From Timema cristinae (lineage: Eukaryota; Arthropoda; Insecta; Phasmatodea; Timematidae), in NCBI GenBank assembly GCA_039000515.1, contig JBCFYV010000012.1, forward strand, positions 119,288,556-119,352,555: a DNA stretch of 64,000 nt. Direction: 5' to 3'. Under the pieces are notes generated by a model. It had not been told where the DNA came from. It ran no database searches and saw only the letters and a list, made by a program, of their open reading frames with translations. This document shows positions 39,189 through 43,581 of the stretch, piece by piece (position 1 is the stretch's first letter; every line of letters begins with the position of its first letter). The position numbers were made by a program, and so were the translations under genes.

Positions 39189-39801
39189 AGTTTAATTTCT
39201 CCTGTTACGTCAACACCAGAAACATTATTATCAAATGAGTTACAATAAAGTAATAACAGGATTACTCTCACACTCACGTATAGACTACAGCGCTTGGTGG
39301 TTGAGTGTATCACTAACAATAGGTTTGCTGTAGACCAGATATAAGATATACCTCAACTTAACAATAAACCCGCTTAAGTGGTTGCATGGTCCAAGGTGTG
39401 ACTCAGGCAAATAACCTGGACTGCCAATTACGGGGTGTACTAAGGGTGGTTTATTTTACACTCTGTCTTCAAGTAAATGAGGCTACCCTTTCTCATCCTC
39501 AGCACATTAGGACATGTGCGTAGGCTATAACCCGAACGGGTAGTAAGGCATGGTGCTAAAATATATATTCATTAGTGTCTTTTTAGGAAAACAGCCCCCT
39601 CCCCTGGGGTTCAATCACCGGCAGATGTTCACCTCGACCTTGAGGACAGACACAACTTAGAGCGCACGTTATTGTGTTTGTGGTCGGACCAAATCGTTGA
39701 CTGTCTCACCTGAGGTCCTGGGAAGGTGAAGGCCGGGTAAGAGAACTGCCCGCCAGGGGACTTCCCCGCCATGGAGTATACCTCGGTGTGGTCACAGCCA
39801 T
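4289..39801 (-). CDS. ckn: Caskin (CASK-interacting scaffold), 3' eleven exons, 5'-partial
   Basis: Spliced CDS read by eye on the minus strand: 39801-39710, 38632-38534, 36029-35790, 27805-27695, 25265-25164, 24250-24009, 16395-16221, 9463-8612, 6914-6797, 5284-5212, 4406-4289. The total is 2222 nt. It starts with the last 2 nt of a split codon and stays open to TGA, giving 740 residues. Seen: two tandem SAM domains (about residues 145-215 and 216-285), Pro-rich stretches, a TIKQR motif and an acidic C-terminus with a DELDAML core. Known: Caskins are cytoplasmic neuronal scaffolds with N-terminal ankyrin repeats and an SH3 domain, then tandem SAM domains that polymerise, a Pro-rich region and a conserved C-terminus; Drosophila ckn acts with the receptor phosphatase Lar in motor axon guidance. 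Ankyrin and SH3 exons were not found and are presumed upstream, beyond 39801. Inference: functional gene, as all splice sites and phases are intact. Confidence 0.9.
5212..5284 (-). CDS. ckn: Caskin exon 10: small exon near the C-terminus
   Basis: 73 nt: 2 nt finishing a Glu codon, 23 codons, then 2 nt of a split Arg codon. Acceptor GTTATTCAG, donor GAGAG|GTATGG. It encodes [20 protein letters not shown] followed by LRE (residues 679-701), a short helical stretch. It is too short to stand out as an open frame. It was found because exon 9 ends in phase 1 and the last exon needs 2 nt, so an exon of length 3n+1 was required here, and this one fits exactly. Confidence 0.82.
6136..6588 (-). mobile_element. 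Tigger/pogo-like element, decayed
   Basis: Diverged terminal inverted repeats share a CCATATC core (left GCCCCCATATC, right, reversed, GTACCTCCATATC). Inside, the minus strand reads [20 protein letters not shown] near 6265-6340, resembling the N-terminal start of pogo/jerky-type transposases, followed by unrelated sequence. It is an internally deleted non-autonomous relic lying in the Caskin intron between exons 9 and 10. End points are approximate. Confidence 0.6.
6797..6914 (-). CDS. ckn: Caskin exon 9: TIKQR-motif exon
   Basis: 118 nt; acceptor TGTATTTGTAG, donor ACAG|GTGTGA; phase 0 in, phase 1 out. It encodes [20 protein letters not shown] running into KQR, then [16 protein letters not shown] (residues 639-677). 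The [14 protein letters not shown] block resembles the conserved Caskin motif between the Pro-rich region and the C-terminus. A Tigger-like MITE sits about 210 bp downstream in the next intron without touching the splice sites. Confidence 0.86.
7275..7478 (-). mobile_element. SINE, family B (tRNA-derived), minus strand
   Basis: Reversed copy with the shared body motif CCACATTTGCGTGGAGGGAG, a B-box-like GGATTTGAACCCC on the plus strand and a tRNA-like head near 7440-7475. Related copies lie at 46205, 51535, 56505, 57815, 62590 and 63893. Confidence 0.7.
7808..8165 (+). mobile_element. MITE of the CAGGGCTGT type, copy 1
   Basis: Starts CAGGGCTGTATAGTCAGG and is bordered on both sides by GACTC/GAGTC-rich sequence. 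The interior matches 27870-28215 in inverted orientation (AAGAAGCTTCC-TGAAGTAAT block). No coding capacity. Superfamily uncertain, hAT-like by its ends. Confidence 0.65.
8612..9463 (-). CDS. ckn: Caskin exon 8: long proline-rich region
   Basis: 852 nt, 284 codons, phase 0 both ends; acceptor TTCCCCTGTAG, donor AAG|GTTAGT. It starts [16 protein letters not shown], then a Tyr/His segment (HQTFYYQHQ), RPRPVAKI, a basic-Pro patch [14 protein letters not shown] (a possible SH3 ligand) and an acidic-Pro patch [15 protein letters not shown]. It ends [20 protein letters not shown] (residues 355-638). Long Pro-rich exons between SAM2 and the C-terminus are characteristic of Caskins. The in-frame TAG just upstream of the acceptor fixes the exon start. 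It is markedly GC-rich against AT-rich introns. A plus-strand open frame at 8613-8864 is its shadow. Confidence 0.92.
9618..9745 (+). mobile_element. SINE, family D (tRNA-derived head)
   Basis: tRNA-like start TTAGCTCAGCCGATAGCGTG (A box) and GGTACCGGGTTCAATTCC (B box), followed by a body with AGGTGAAATGTGGATTTACC. No matching acceptor stem closes it, so it is not a functional tRNA gene. It lies just upstream of the exon 8 acceptor side. Confidence 0.65.
9960..10155 (-). mobile_element. SINE, family D, minus strand, with poly-C tract
   Basis: Reversed head (GGGAATTGAACCTGGGATC, then TTTAGTTCAGTATC on the plus strand) and body shared with 19380-19597, including the ACATCCAG segment. A poly-C tract of about 20 lies at 10002-10022. 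Confidence 0.65.
10156..12910. other. AT-rich intron 7-8 interior
   Basis: Inside the Caskin intron between exons 7 and 8. Only short low-complexity tracts were seen (poly-C near 11413, A runs near 12640, purine-rich 12660-12690). No exon or repeat family recognised. Confidence 0.5.
12918..13405. mobile_element. Pogo/Tigger-type MITE, 488 bp
   Basis: Starts CAGTAGAGTCTCGGAAACTC and ends, reversed, CAGAAGTGTCTCAGAAACTC, flanked by TA on both sides (12916-12917, 13406-13407). The interior is rich in short TACTGTAC palindromes. No transposase frame, so non-autonomous. Confidence 0.85.
13406..15340. other. AT-rich intron with microsatellites and a SINE
   Basis: Holds a compound (TG)n(TA)n(CA)n tract at about 13754-13801, a poly-C at 14020-14033 and one SINE (next entry). 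No coding segment recognised. Confidence 0.5.
14727..14850 (+). mobile_element. SINE, family C (tRNA-derived)
   Basis: A box TGATAGCTCAGTGGTAGAAC and B box TCCTGGGTTTAAGAGC, about 45 bp apart. The same arrangement occurs at 21785, 31273 and 36165. Confidence 0.6.
15340..15600 (+). mobile_element. SINE, family B-related, plus strand
   Basis: tRNA-like head CTTTGGTGGTTAAATGGTC, a B-box-like GTGTTCTAATCTCG and the shared tail ATAACCCGAACGGGTAGTGA ahead of GACGCGGTG. That tail is common to families A and B, showing the families share a 3' module. Confidence 0.75.
15628..16087. mobile_element. hAT-type non-autonomous element
   Basis: Ends CAGGGGCGGCTTAAGGG and, on the right, CGGGCCGCCACTG form imperfect terminal inverted repeats. 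They are flanked by an 8-bp duplication AAAATGGG (15620-15627) / ACAATGGG (16088-16095), one mismatch. The 8-bp duplication is the mark of hAT elements. It lies about 130 bp beyond the donor of Caskin exon 7. Confidence 0.8.
16221..16395 (-). CDS. ckn: Caskin exon 7: His-rich segment
   Basis: 175 nt: 1 nt completing a Ser codon plus 58 codons. Donor AAG|GTAGAA, phase 0 out. It encodes [20 protein letters not shown], then eight consecutive His (visible residues 320-327), then an [17 protein letters not shown] stretch ending DIVPIK. The reading frame stays open upstream to 16496, but only the acceptor at GACGACAG|C fits the phase-2 end of exon 6. The pyrimidine tract lies about 40-80 nt upstream, and two poorer AGs (AAG, GAG) sit in between. 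The His run is encoded mostly by CAC with one CAT, so it could vary in length. Function of the segment is not known. Confidence 0.75.
17060..17217. mobile_element. Foldback MITE with nested hairpins
   Basis: Arms of about 42 bp pair imperfectly: left CTAAGGATGTATGTAAGA to GATGCTTAGTGGAC, right, reversed, CTAGGGACGGTATGCAAGA to AATGCTTAGTGGAC. A second stem CGATAGTGTG-CACACTATCG sits inside at 17146-17175. No coding capacity; superfamily unknown. Confidence 0.75.
18264..18614. mobile_element. Pogo/Tigger-type MITE, 351 bp
   Basis: Left end CAGTAAAATCCCTATAATTC and right end, reversed, AAGTAGAACCTCTTATAATCC, flanked by TA (18262-18263, 18615-18616). Ends of this kind are typical of Tigger-like elements. 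Confidence 0.8.
19380..19597 (-). mobile_element. SINE, family D, inserted in a LINE relic
   Basis: Reversed copy: B box complement GGGAATCAAACCTAGGACC, A box complement CTGACTGAGCTAAGG, and body and 3' part matching 9960-10155. It separates two parts of the LINE tail. Confidence 0.7.
19650..20796. repeat. 62-bp minisatellite made of LINE reverse-transcriptase sequence
   Basis: About 18 copies. On the minus strand a unit reads [19 protein letters not shown]. Because 62 is not a multiple of three, three successive units are needed to return to frame, which produces long open frames on both strands (one of 387 codons on the plus strand). These are by-products of the repeat. Confidence 0.93.
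20960..21420. repeat. Degenerate repeats with AGGAGCTATTT core
   Basis: Several diverged segments share GCTCTTCTAGGAGCTATTT-like and AAACATTTTGAAATTGGGGC-like pieces at about 70-130 bp spacing. Origin unknown. Confidence 0.4.
21734..21900 (+). mobile_element. SINE, family C
   Basis: Upstream part CATCACAGACTTGGCC then TTAAACTAAGAG is shared with 31215-31250. Then A box TAAGTAGTAGAGAATTGGC and B box CCCGGGTTCGATTCC, followed by TAGGTGTAATTTTT. Confidence 0.65.
22060..22235 (+). mobile_element. LINE 3' end with (ATG)n tail
   Basis: The plus strand reads [20 protein letters not shown] then [13 protein letters not shown] and a stop, a typical C-terminus of a non-LTR reverse transcriptase. The stop is followed directly by an ATG/ATA trinucleotide tail, the usual simple-repeat end of such elements. 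5'-truncated. Confidence 0.75.
22960..23930 (+). repeat. Dispersed repeat, copy B, holding a 64-bp array
   Basis: Matches copy A (2640-3070) in inverted orientation outside the array. Between 23020 and 23620 a 64-bp segment with CTACGCTCCTATAACAGTG and TTAAATGACATCATTCTATT is repeated about 10 times (starts 23033, 23097, 23161, 23225). Confidence 0.85.
24009..24250 (-). CDS. ckn: Caskin exon 6: SAM domain 2
   Basis: 242 nt; acceptor TGCCTTGCAG, donor CAG|GTAGGA; phase 0 in, phase 2 out. It encodes [19 protein letters not shown] at the start, then [20 protein letters not shown] and a basic helix [12 protein letters not shown], i.e. a complete SAM domain in one exon (about residues 216-285). 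A Ser/Thr tail ([11 protein letters not shown]) and a split codon AG follow. The very short linker to SAM1 is typical of Caskin, where the two domains act as one unit. The phase-2 end limits the next exon and was used to choose its acceptor. Confidence 0.94.
24365..24530 (+). mobile_element. SINE-like fragment
   Basis: B-box-like AGATCCCGGTTCAAATC preceded by CTAGTCTGTGTTGCCGGTGA. The same beginning occurs at 56990-57040. Partial; lies just upstream of Caskin exon 6 on its strand. Confidence 0.45.
25164..25265 (-). CDS. ckn: Caskin exon 5: second half of SAM domain 1
   Basis: 102 nt, 34 codons, phase 0 both ends; acceptor TGACTGCAG, donor CCT|GTGAGT. Residues 182-215 start [16 protein letters not shown], the conserved end of a SAM domain (the D-L-x-x-I-G-I-x-K-x-x-H-R-K-K pattern with the long C-terminal helix). 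They end LPDYIP, the short linker between the two Caskin SAM domains. The next exon starts directly with the second SAM domain. Confidence 0.92.
25280..27640. other. AT-rich Caskin intron between exons 4 and 5
   Basis: No exon seen. It holds a (GT)n tract at 27632-27650, GACTC-rich pieces near 26825-26880 that resemble the CAGGGCTGT MITE ends, and a Tigger-like end TAGTAGGATCTGGATAATTT at 27177. Confidence 0.45.
27695..27805 (-). CDS. ckn: Caskin exon 4: first half of SAM domain 1
   Basis: 111 nt, 37 codons, phase 0 both ends; acceptor TTTGTTTACAG, donor GAG|GTTAGT. It encodes [18 protein letters not shown] followed by [19 protein letters not shown] (residues 145-181). This is the helix 1 to helix 3 part of a SAM fold, with the typical W-L, L-x-x-Y and GYD positions. 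SAM domains in Caskin mediate head-to-tail oligomerisation. It joins exactly to exon 5 (DLTAIGI), which supplies the rest of the domain. Confidence 0.92.
27870..28215 (-). mobile_element. MITE of the CAGGGCTGT type, copy 2
   Basis: Inverted relative to 7808-8165. The right end reversed reads CCAGGCTGTGGGGTCAGAG; the interior shares TACTTCATGGGAAGCTTCTT with the other copy reversed. Confidence 0.65.
28395..28605. repeat. 46-bp tandem repeat, four copies
   Basis: Unit GGGATAGGGTGTAATGAGAT-GGACTGGATAGAACT-type, four to five diverged copies. No coding meaning seen. Confidence 0.8.
30860..31125 (+). repeat. Dispersed repeat, copy C (partial)
   Basis: Shares TTAAATGACATCATTCTATT, CACAAAGATCCATTCTATGC and the TAGTAGGAGAACAAAC region with copies A and B. 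One copy of the 64-bp segment only. Confidence 0.7.
31215..31370 (+). mobile_element. SINE, family C
   Basis: A box AGAAAGCTCAGTGGTAGTGC, B box TCTGGGTTCGGTTCCC, then AAGGGTGTAATTTTTC as in the copy at 21734. Confidence 0.7.
31432..31680 (-). mobile_element. SINE, family E: source of the neighbouring 40-bp array
   Basis: On the minus strand: head CCTCTTGGTATAGTGTTCAG (A box), then CCCTGGGTTTAATTCCCAG (B box), a body of about 150 bp and a poly-A tail (T run at 31437-31449). The 40-bp minisatellite starts exactly at the head. Confidence 0.8.
31668..33480. repeat. 40-bp minisatellite derived from a SINE A-box head
   Basis: About 45 copies. On the minus strand the unit is CTCTTGGTCTAGTGGAGT plus TCAAGTACGTGAGTGACCAA. 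The TGGTCTAGTGG part fits the pol III A-box consensus and matches the head of the adjoining SINE. Variant bases (gta/gtc/ata, ggtt/ggtc/gctt) recur in blocks, indicating higher-order duplications. Confidence 0.93.
33490..35780. other. Caskin intron 3-4, no feature recognised
   Basis: Ordinary AT-rich sequence. Short exact repeats of AAACTCACTCGCAAGA near 34001-34035. No exon seen. Confidence 0.45.
35790..36029 (-). CDS. ckn: Caskin exon 3: Ser/Gly-rich segment leading into SAM1
   Basis: 240 nt, 80 codons, phase 0 both ends; acceptor CTTCCACAG, donor CCG|GTGAGT. Residues 65-144 begin with a Ser-Pro-Gly run ([12 protein letters not shown]), then [18 protein letters not shown], and end in [11 protein letters not shown]. 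The last residues run directly into DQDVLHAWL of the next exon, the start of the first SAM domain, an arrangement seen in Caskins. The low-complexity Ser/Gly part is probably disordered and may be phosphorylated (inference). High GC compared with its surroundings marks it as coding. Confidence 0.85.
36165..36245 (+). mobile_element. SINE head fragment, family C
   Basis: A box GTGGCTCGGTGATAAAGC and B box TTCTGGGTTTGATTAC with the usual spacing. Body not recognised. Confidence 0.5.
36659..37700. mobile_element. hAT-type element, 1.04 kb, with internal copies of its ends
   Basis: Left end TAGGGATGGACATCAAACAT; right end, reversed, TAGGGATGGACATTGAAAG. Flanks CTCTGGGG / CTTTGAGG agree at 6 of 8 positions, as for an old 8-bp duplication. 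Internal sites near 36893-36945 and 37255-37283 repeat the end sequence, so it may be several nested insertions. No transposase recognised. Confidence 0.65.
38020..38165 (+). mobile_element. tRNA-like SINE fragment
   Basis: Head GCCCGATGGCCTAGTGGTCA (A box) and CCCGGGCTCTATTCCCGG (degenerate B box), followed by a TATTTTTCGCTTTAGGGG body. Different from families A to E in its body. Confidence 0.5.
38534..38632 (-). CDS. ckn: Caskin exon 2: linker before SAM domains
   Basis: 99 nt, 33 codons, phase 0 at both ends, donor CAG|GTAAAT. It encodes [14 protein letters not shown], a HH-containing segment and [10 protein letters not shown] (residues 32-64). The chosen acceptor is TTTGTCCCAG at 38634-38633. 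In-frame alternatives exist upstream (ATGCAG, adding five codons) and downstream (GTGCAG, ACTCAG), so the exact start is uncertain but the frame is not. It lies 1.1 kb downstream of exon 1 and just outside a transposon-derived repeat that carries a SINE. Confidence 0.72.
38667..39260. repeat. Dispersed repeat carrying a SINE insertion
   Basis: Begins CAGTGGCGGCTCGTGG, a hAT-like end. Its part around 38800-38850 plus 39188-39260 matches 63520-63657 (CCCAAGTTT, CAGTTTAATT, ACACCAGAAACATTA, GTTACAATAAAGTAATAAC), where no SINE is present. Confidence 0.75.
38851..39187 (+). mobile_element. SINE, family A, complete, with 10-bp target duplication
   Basis: Head GATGACCTGGCAGTCTAGGG (A box), B box GGAGTTCAATCC, a body of about 170 bp, tail ending in a TAA repeat of about 60 bp. 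Flanked by CAGTTTAATT at 38841-38850 and 39188-39197. The related site at 63592 has this sequence once, proving insertion. Confidence 0.93.
39365..39565 (+). mobile_element. SINE, family B-related
   Basis: Head CGCTTAAGTGGTTGCATGGTC and the shared tail ATAACCCGAACGGGTAGTAA. It lies about 145 bp downstream of the Caskin exon 1 donor, inside the intron. Confidence 0.6.
39710..39801 (-). CDS. ckn: Caskin exon 1 of window: linker before SAM domains
   Basis: 92-nt exon. The acceptor is a pyrimidine-rich tract ending TTTCAG; the donor is CAG|GTGAGA. It opens with 2 nt that finish a codon from an unseen upstream exon, then runs 30 codons ending in the Tyr/Phe-rich [10 protein letters not shown], in phase 0. 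Residues 1-31 of the visible protein. No catalytic or zinc motif is seen. In Caskins this interval lies between the SH3 domain and the SAM pair, where CASK binds; whether the CASK-binding motif itself is here cannot be told. The exon is supported mainly by splice sites, GC-rich coding character and an exact phase match to the next exon. Confidence 0.72.
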
Positions 39802-39917
39802 CTGAAACACAAGGGTACCAACATCACACCATTACATTTACCAACAACAGAAATAGATACAATAGAAACCTCGTTTAACGGAACTGATAGAAGTTTGTTC
39901 AGATTGAGGATACAAGA

Positions 39918-41205
39918 ATTATCATCATTATCATCATCATCATCATCATCATCATCATAAGCAGCTGGCTGGGCCTGTTTGGAACATGGGCCTCCTTTCC
40001 TCTACTATTCCTCTTACTCTCTCATTTCCCTCTCCATTCTCCTCTCACACGGCCATACCACCTTAGTCGTGTCTTCTCTCTCCTGTCCTGGTTCTCCCTC
40101 TACTATTCCTCTTACTCTCTCATTTCCCTCTCCATTCTCCTAACATGGCCACACCACCTTAGTCGTGTCTTCTCTCTCCTGTCCTGGTTCTCCCTCTACT
40201 ATTCCTCTTACTCTCTCATTTCCCTCTCCATTCTCCTAACATGGCCACACCACCTTAGTCGTGTCTTCTCTCTCCTGTCCTGGTTCTCCCTCTACTATTC
40301 CTCTTACTCTCTCATTTCCCTCTCCATTCTCCTCACATGGCCATATCACCTTAGTCGTGTCTTCTCTCTCCTGTCCTGGTTCTCCCTCTACTATTCCTCT
40401 TACTCTCTCATTTCCCTCTCCATTCTCCTAACATGGCCACACCACCTTAGTCGTGTCTTCTCTCTCCTGTCCTGGTTCTCCCTCTACTATTCCTCTTACT
40501 CTCTCATTTCCCTCTCCATTCTCCTCACATGGCCATATCACCTTAGTCGTGCCTTCTCTCTCCTGTCCTGGTTCTTCCTCTACTATTCCTCTTACTCTCT
40601 CATTTCCCTCTCCATTCCTCTCACTTGGCCATACCACCTTAGTCGTGTCTTCTCTCTCCTGTCCTGGTTCTCCCTCTACTATTCCTCTTACTCTCTCATT
40701 TCCCTCTCCATTCTCCTAACATGGCCACACCACCTTAGTCGTGTCTTCTCTCTCCTGTCCTGGTTCTCCCTCTACTATTCCTCTTACTCTCTCATTTCCC
40801 TCTCTATTCTCCTCTCACATGGCCATACCACCTTAGTCGTGTCTTCTCTCTCCTGTCCTGGTTCTTCATCTACTATTCCTCTTACTCTCTCATTTCCCTC
40901 TCCATTCTCCTCACATGGCCATATCACCTTAGTCGTTCCTTCTCTCTCCATTCTCCTCTCACATGACCATACCACCTTAGTTGTGTCTTCTCTCTCCTGT
41001 CCTGGTTCTTCCTCTACTATTCCTCTTACTCTCTCATTTCCCTCCCTATTCTCCTCTCACACGGCCATACCACCTTAGTCGTGTCTTCTCTCTCCTGTCC
41101 TGGTTCTTCCTCTACTATTCCTCTTACTCTCTCATTTCCCTCTCCATTCTCCTCTCACACGGCCATACCACCTTAGTCGTGTCTTCTCTCTCCTCTACAA
41201 TACTG
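39918..41205 (-). mobile_element. LINE tail relic with (CAT)n end, mostly a 96-bp array
   Basis: On the minus strand the sequence ends PMFQTGPASCL-stop followed by an ATG-type trinucleotide tail (39918-39958), like the end of a non-LTR element. Upstream of that end (40000-41205) is the array below, whose unit carries the same reverse-transcriptase motif. Confidence 0.6.
39990..41205. repeat. 96-bp minisatellite made of LINE reverse-transcriptase sequence
   Basis: About 12-13 copies; CCTTAGTCG starts at 40061, 40157 and 40253. On the minus strand a unit reads KTRLRWCGHVRRMEREMRE then stops, the same C-terminal motif as in the 62-bp array but with a different unit length and sequence. The unit is a multiple of three, so other frames stay open without being genes. 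Confidence 0.93.
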
Positions 41206-41246
41206 CCCAGATACGTGAAACTTTTTACTATCTTATGTACCACGTA

Positions 41247-41462
41247 CAGTAGCCCCGTGGCTTCTTTGGTGCTGACTGACAGCTCACAGCTGACTTCTGA
41301 CAGTCAACATTTAGGTAAGTACCTAAATGTTAACTGTCAGAAGTGACAGATGCTAACCACATGTTTTGCAGATCATATGGTTCGGCGTAGGGATACATAA
41401 TTTGGTCTGGTAACTTTTCAAAGCTGTCAGGTGTCAGCACCAAAGAAGCCATGGGGCTACTG
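41247..41462. mobile_element. Pogo-like MITE with a 52-bp internal palindrome
   Basis: Ends CAGTAGCCCCGTGGCTTCTT and, reversed, CAGTAGCCCCATGGCTTCTT, about 32 bp each with few mismatches, flanked by TA (41245-41246, 41463-41464). Inside, 41293-41344 is a near-perfect palindrome (ACTTCTGACAGT-AACATTTAGGTA arms). Confidence 0.88.
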
Positions 41463-41479
41463 TACTTATAGGCCCACCC

Positions 41480-43000
41480 TATCTACAGCCAGCCCCACCG
41501 AGAGTGGGAGAATAGAGGGAGGGGGGAATCCCGGGGCCCAGGCACCAGGGGGGCCCGACTCGGCTTCGAGGCTTTTCCTTCTCACGTTGGAGGAAAACAT
41601 GAACGTTTTAGCGAAACAAAAGAAAGGTGAAATATAATATGAAAGTGAAAGAAAGTACATTAATTACCAGTATTTAAACTTGAGTTGATGAGCCATAAAC
41701 AAATATTAAAGGTTACTCCATTAAGGCTATTGAAATGTTGCAAATGTGTTTATGTCCATTGTATTTCTGAAAAATTATCGTACATAAACGGCTGGTAATG
41801 GCTTTTTTTCTTATTTTTTTATTTTTAAGTTGTCTTGGGAGAAGCTTCTGGAATAATTTTCTTAAAGTCGCTGTAAAAAATTATGTACTAGTTTTGATAT
41901 TTACAAAACAATAGGCAGTTATCTCTGAAAAGTGCACAGTCTTTGAGGCTCTTTTTTTTTTTTACTATGAGGGTTCCGAAAAGTTGCACAGAGGCCTGAC
42001 AAAAATGATTTGCCCCTGGGTCCTTATTGGCTCTTGAAAGTCATCTGTGTTTACATAAGTAAAAATAATTATTTTCTTAGTAATACTATACTATCAATCA
42101 AAAGTGTTAATAAACGCTTCTTTCTATACTTCCCTATGGGCTACTGTTTAATTGGTTTTTTCCTATCTAAATGAAAGAAAAAATTTAATCATAAAACTAT
42201 AAATAATAAATTAAAAAGTATTATATTCACATTAATTGTATATTGTTATAACTGACCTCCATAATGTATCAAATAAATGTATTTTTATAAATTAGATAAA
42301 GGGTAATACAAAATATTAGTTTCGAAATAGAACGTTACTCATTTTGTTTGATTCGCAATAATTATTTATTCATGAAAAGAGCTAATCCTTTTAGAAAGTT
42401 ATCGTTTGTAAAGCAATCTTTAGTGAACAAGAGAATCCATTTCCACACAAAAAAAAAGCTATTATCATAAGCTTGTGTTCCAATAATGTAAAAACGGTTT
42501 AAAGAAAATATAATTAATTAAAAACAAATGGTTCTTTGTGAAAGTTTTGACTGCTAAAAGTAACTTCTAATCAATATATGGTCTAGCAGATTATATGATT
42601 TGGCGTATGGATACATTAGAGTTTATCTGATGATAATTACCAACACTCCAACACTAAACATACGTTACCGATGCAGCAAGCTATAATATATTTTACAGCC
42701 ATTGCTGGCGCCGCCAAGCAGGTACCAAGATCGACCTTCCGGCCGGCATTACACTCACTCGGCTATAAAACCAGTTATTAAAAAGTTACCTCACATGATT
42801 AAGAAAATAAATACGACCGATTAATGTTCAAATGTACAAATAAGTCAGGCTTTTTTATATGACAGATACTGTTTTGAGCCAGTCTCTTAATAATTGCGCC
42901 CCCCTTTTTTTTATTTAAGTGTCTAAAAGACCATACATTATTCTTTCAACTGACACCTATAAATTAATTGAGAAGATCAAATAGCCTTAAGCGGATTGAC
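41480..43000. other. AT-rich DNA with a partial repeat copy
   Basis: A GC-rich patch 41480-41580 of unknown origin. At 42575-42610 TCTAGCAGATTATATGATTT and GGCGTATGGATACAT repeat part of the MITE interior at 41368-41402. Nothing else recognised. Confidence 0.45.
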
Positions 43001-43332
43001 GTGAAGGAGAGAAGGGTGATTATAATTTTTAACAGTTGTGCGCGGCGGAAAATAAAAACTTCTTCTCAGTGGCAAGGTGAGAGCTTTTCCCAGAATTCCG
43101 CCATAAGGTTTACACAGTAGTCACCCCTATGACACTCTACTAAAAGCCATTCATTGTAAATGTTGATCAGACTTTGAAGCTTTTTAGTTGCCCGATTTGC
43201 CGCTATAAGAGAAAGCGTTGTGATCGTTGCGGGTCGTTGTGACGTTTTACACCAACAGCTGTTCAGGCAGACATCTTTTACTCTGAAGCAGACAGATATA
43301 TACAGTTCTAATTTATAGATTTTATTTTAACA

Positions 43333-43581
43333 ATGGTTTTACAAGTCAAAAATAAAACTAAATGTAAATTACCGGGTTGTTTTAAAATTGACGTGTCAAT
43401 GTTTATTACGCCCTCAAATTTTGAGAGACGTGAACTGTGGGAGAAAACTATAAGTAAGATTTGTGGTCAAGAGAACTTTAGTATAAAATCTAATGATAGA
43501 TTTTGTGAAAAACATTTTTGGCCAAAAGATATTCTACGAGAGTGGATTGTAACAGATAGTGAAGGAAGAATTTTGCAAAAG
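43333..43581 (+). CDS. THAP-type zinc-finger protein, first coding exon
   Basis: 83 codons from ATG to a good donor AAG|GTTAGT, phase 0. Residues form a C2CH THAP finger: C11-x4-C16, conserved W36 in RRELWEKTI, C58-x2-H61 in RFCEKHF, with spacing inside the family range, and a Pro at 27. THAP domains bind DNA and occur in cellular regulators and in P-element-type transposases. The start is the first ATG after a stop-containing leader with a weak TATA-like CTATAAGA at 43202. The closing AVPT-type motif is not in this exon and may lie beyond the intron. The frame reads through the donor for a few codons before a stop, so splicing is needed for a longer protein. Whether this is a host gene or a transposon remnant is open. 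Confidence 0.7.

Noticed and set aside
39056..39319. Minus-strand frame with a long Tyr run
   Set aside because: Produced by the TAA repeat at the end of a SINE; the same applies at 58710-59153.
41431..41637. 68-codon frame with Gly/Pro-rich sequence
   Set aside because: Starts inside a MITE end and has no splice or family support.
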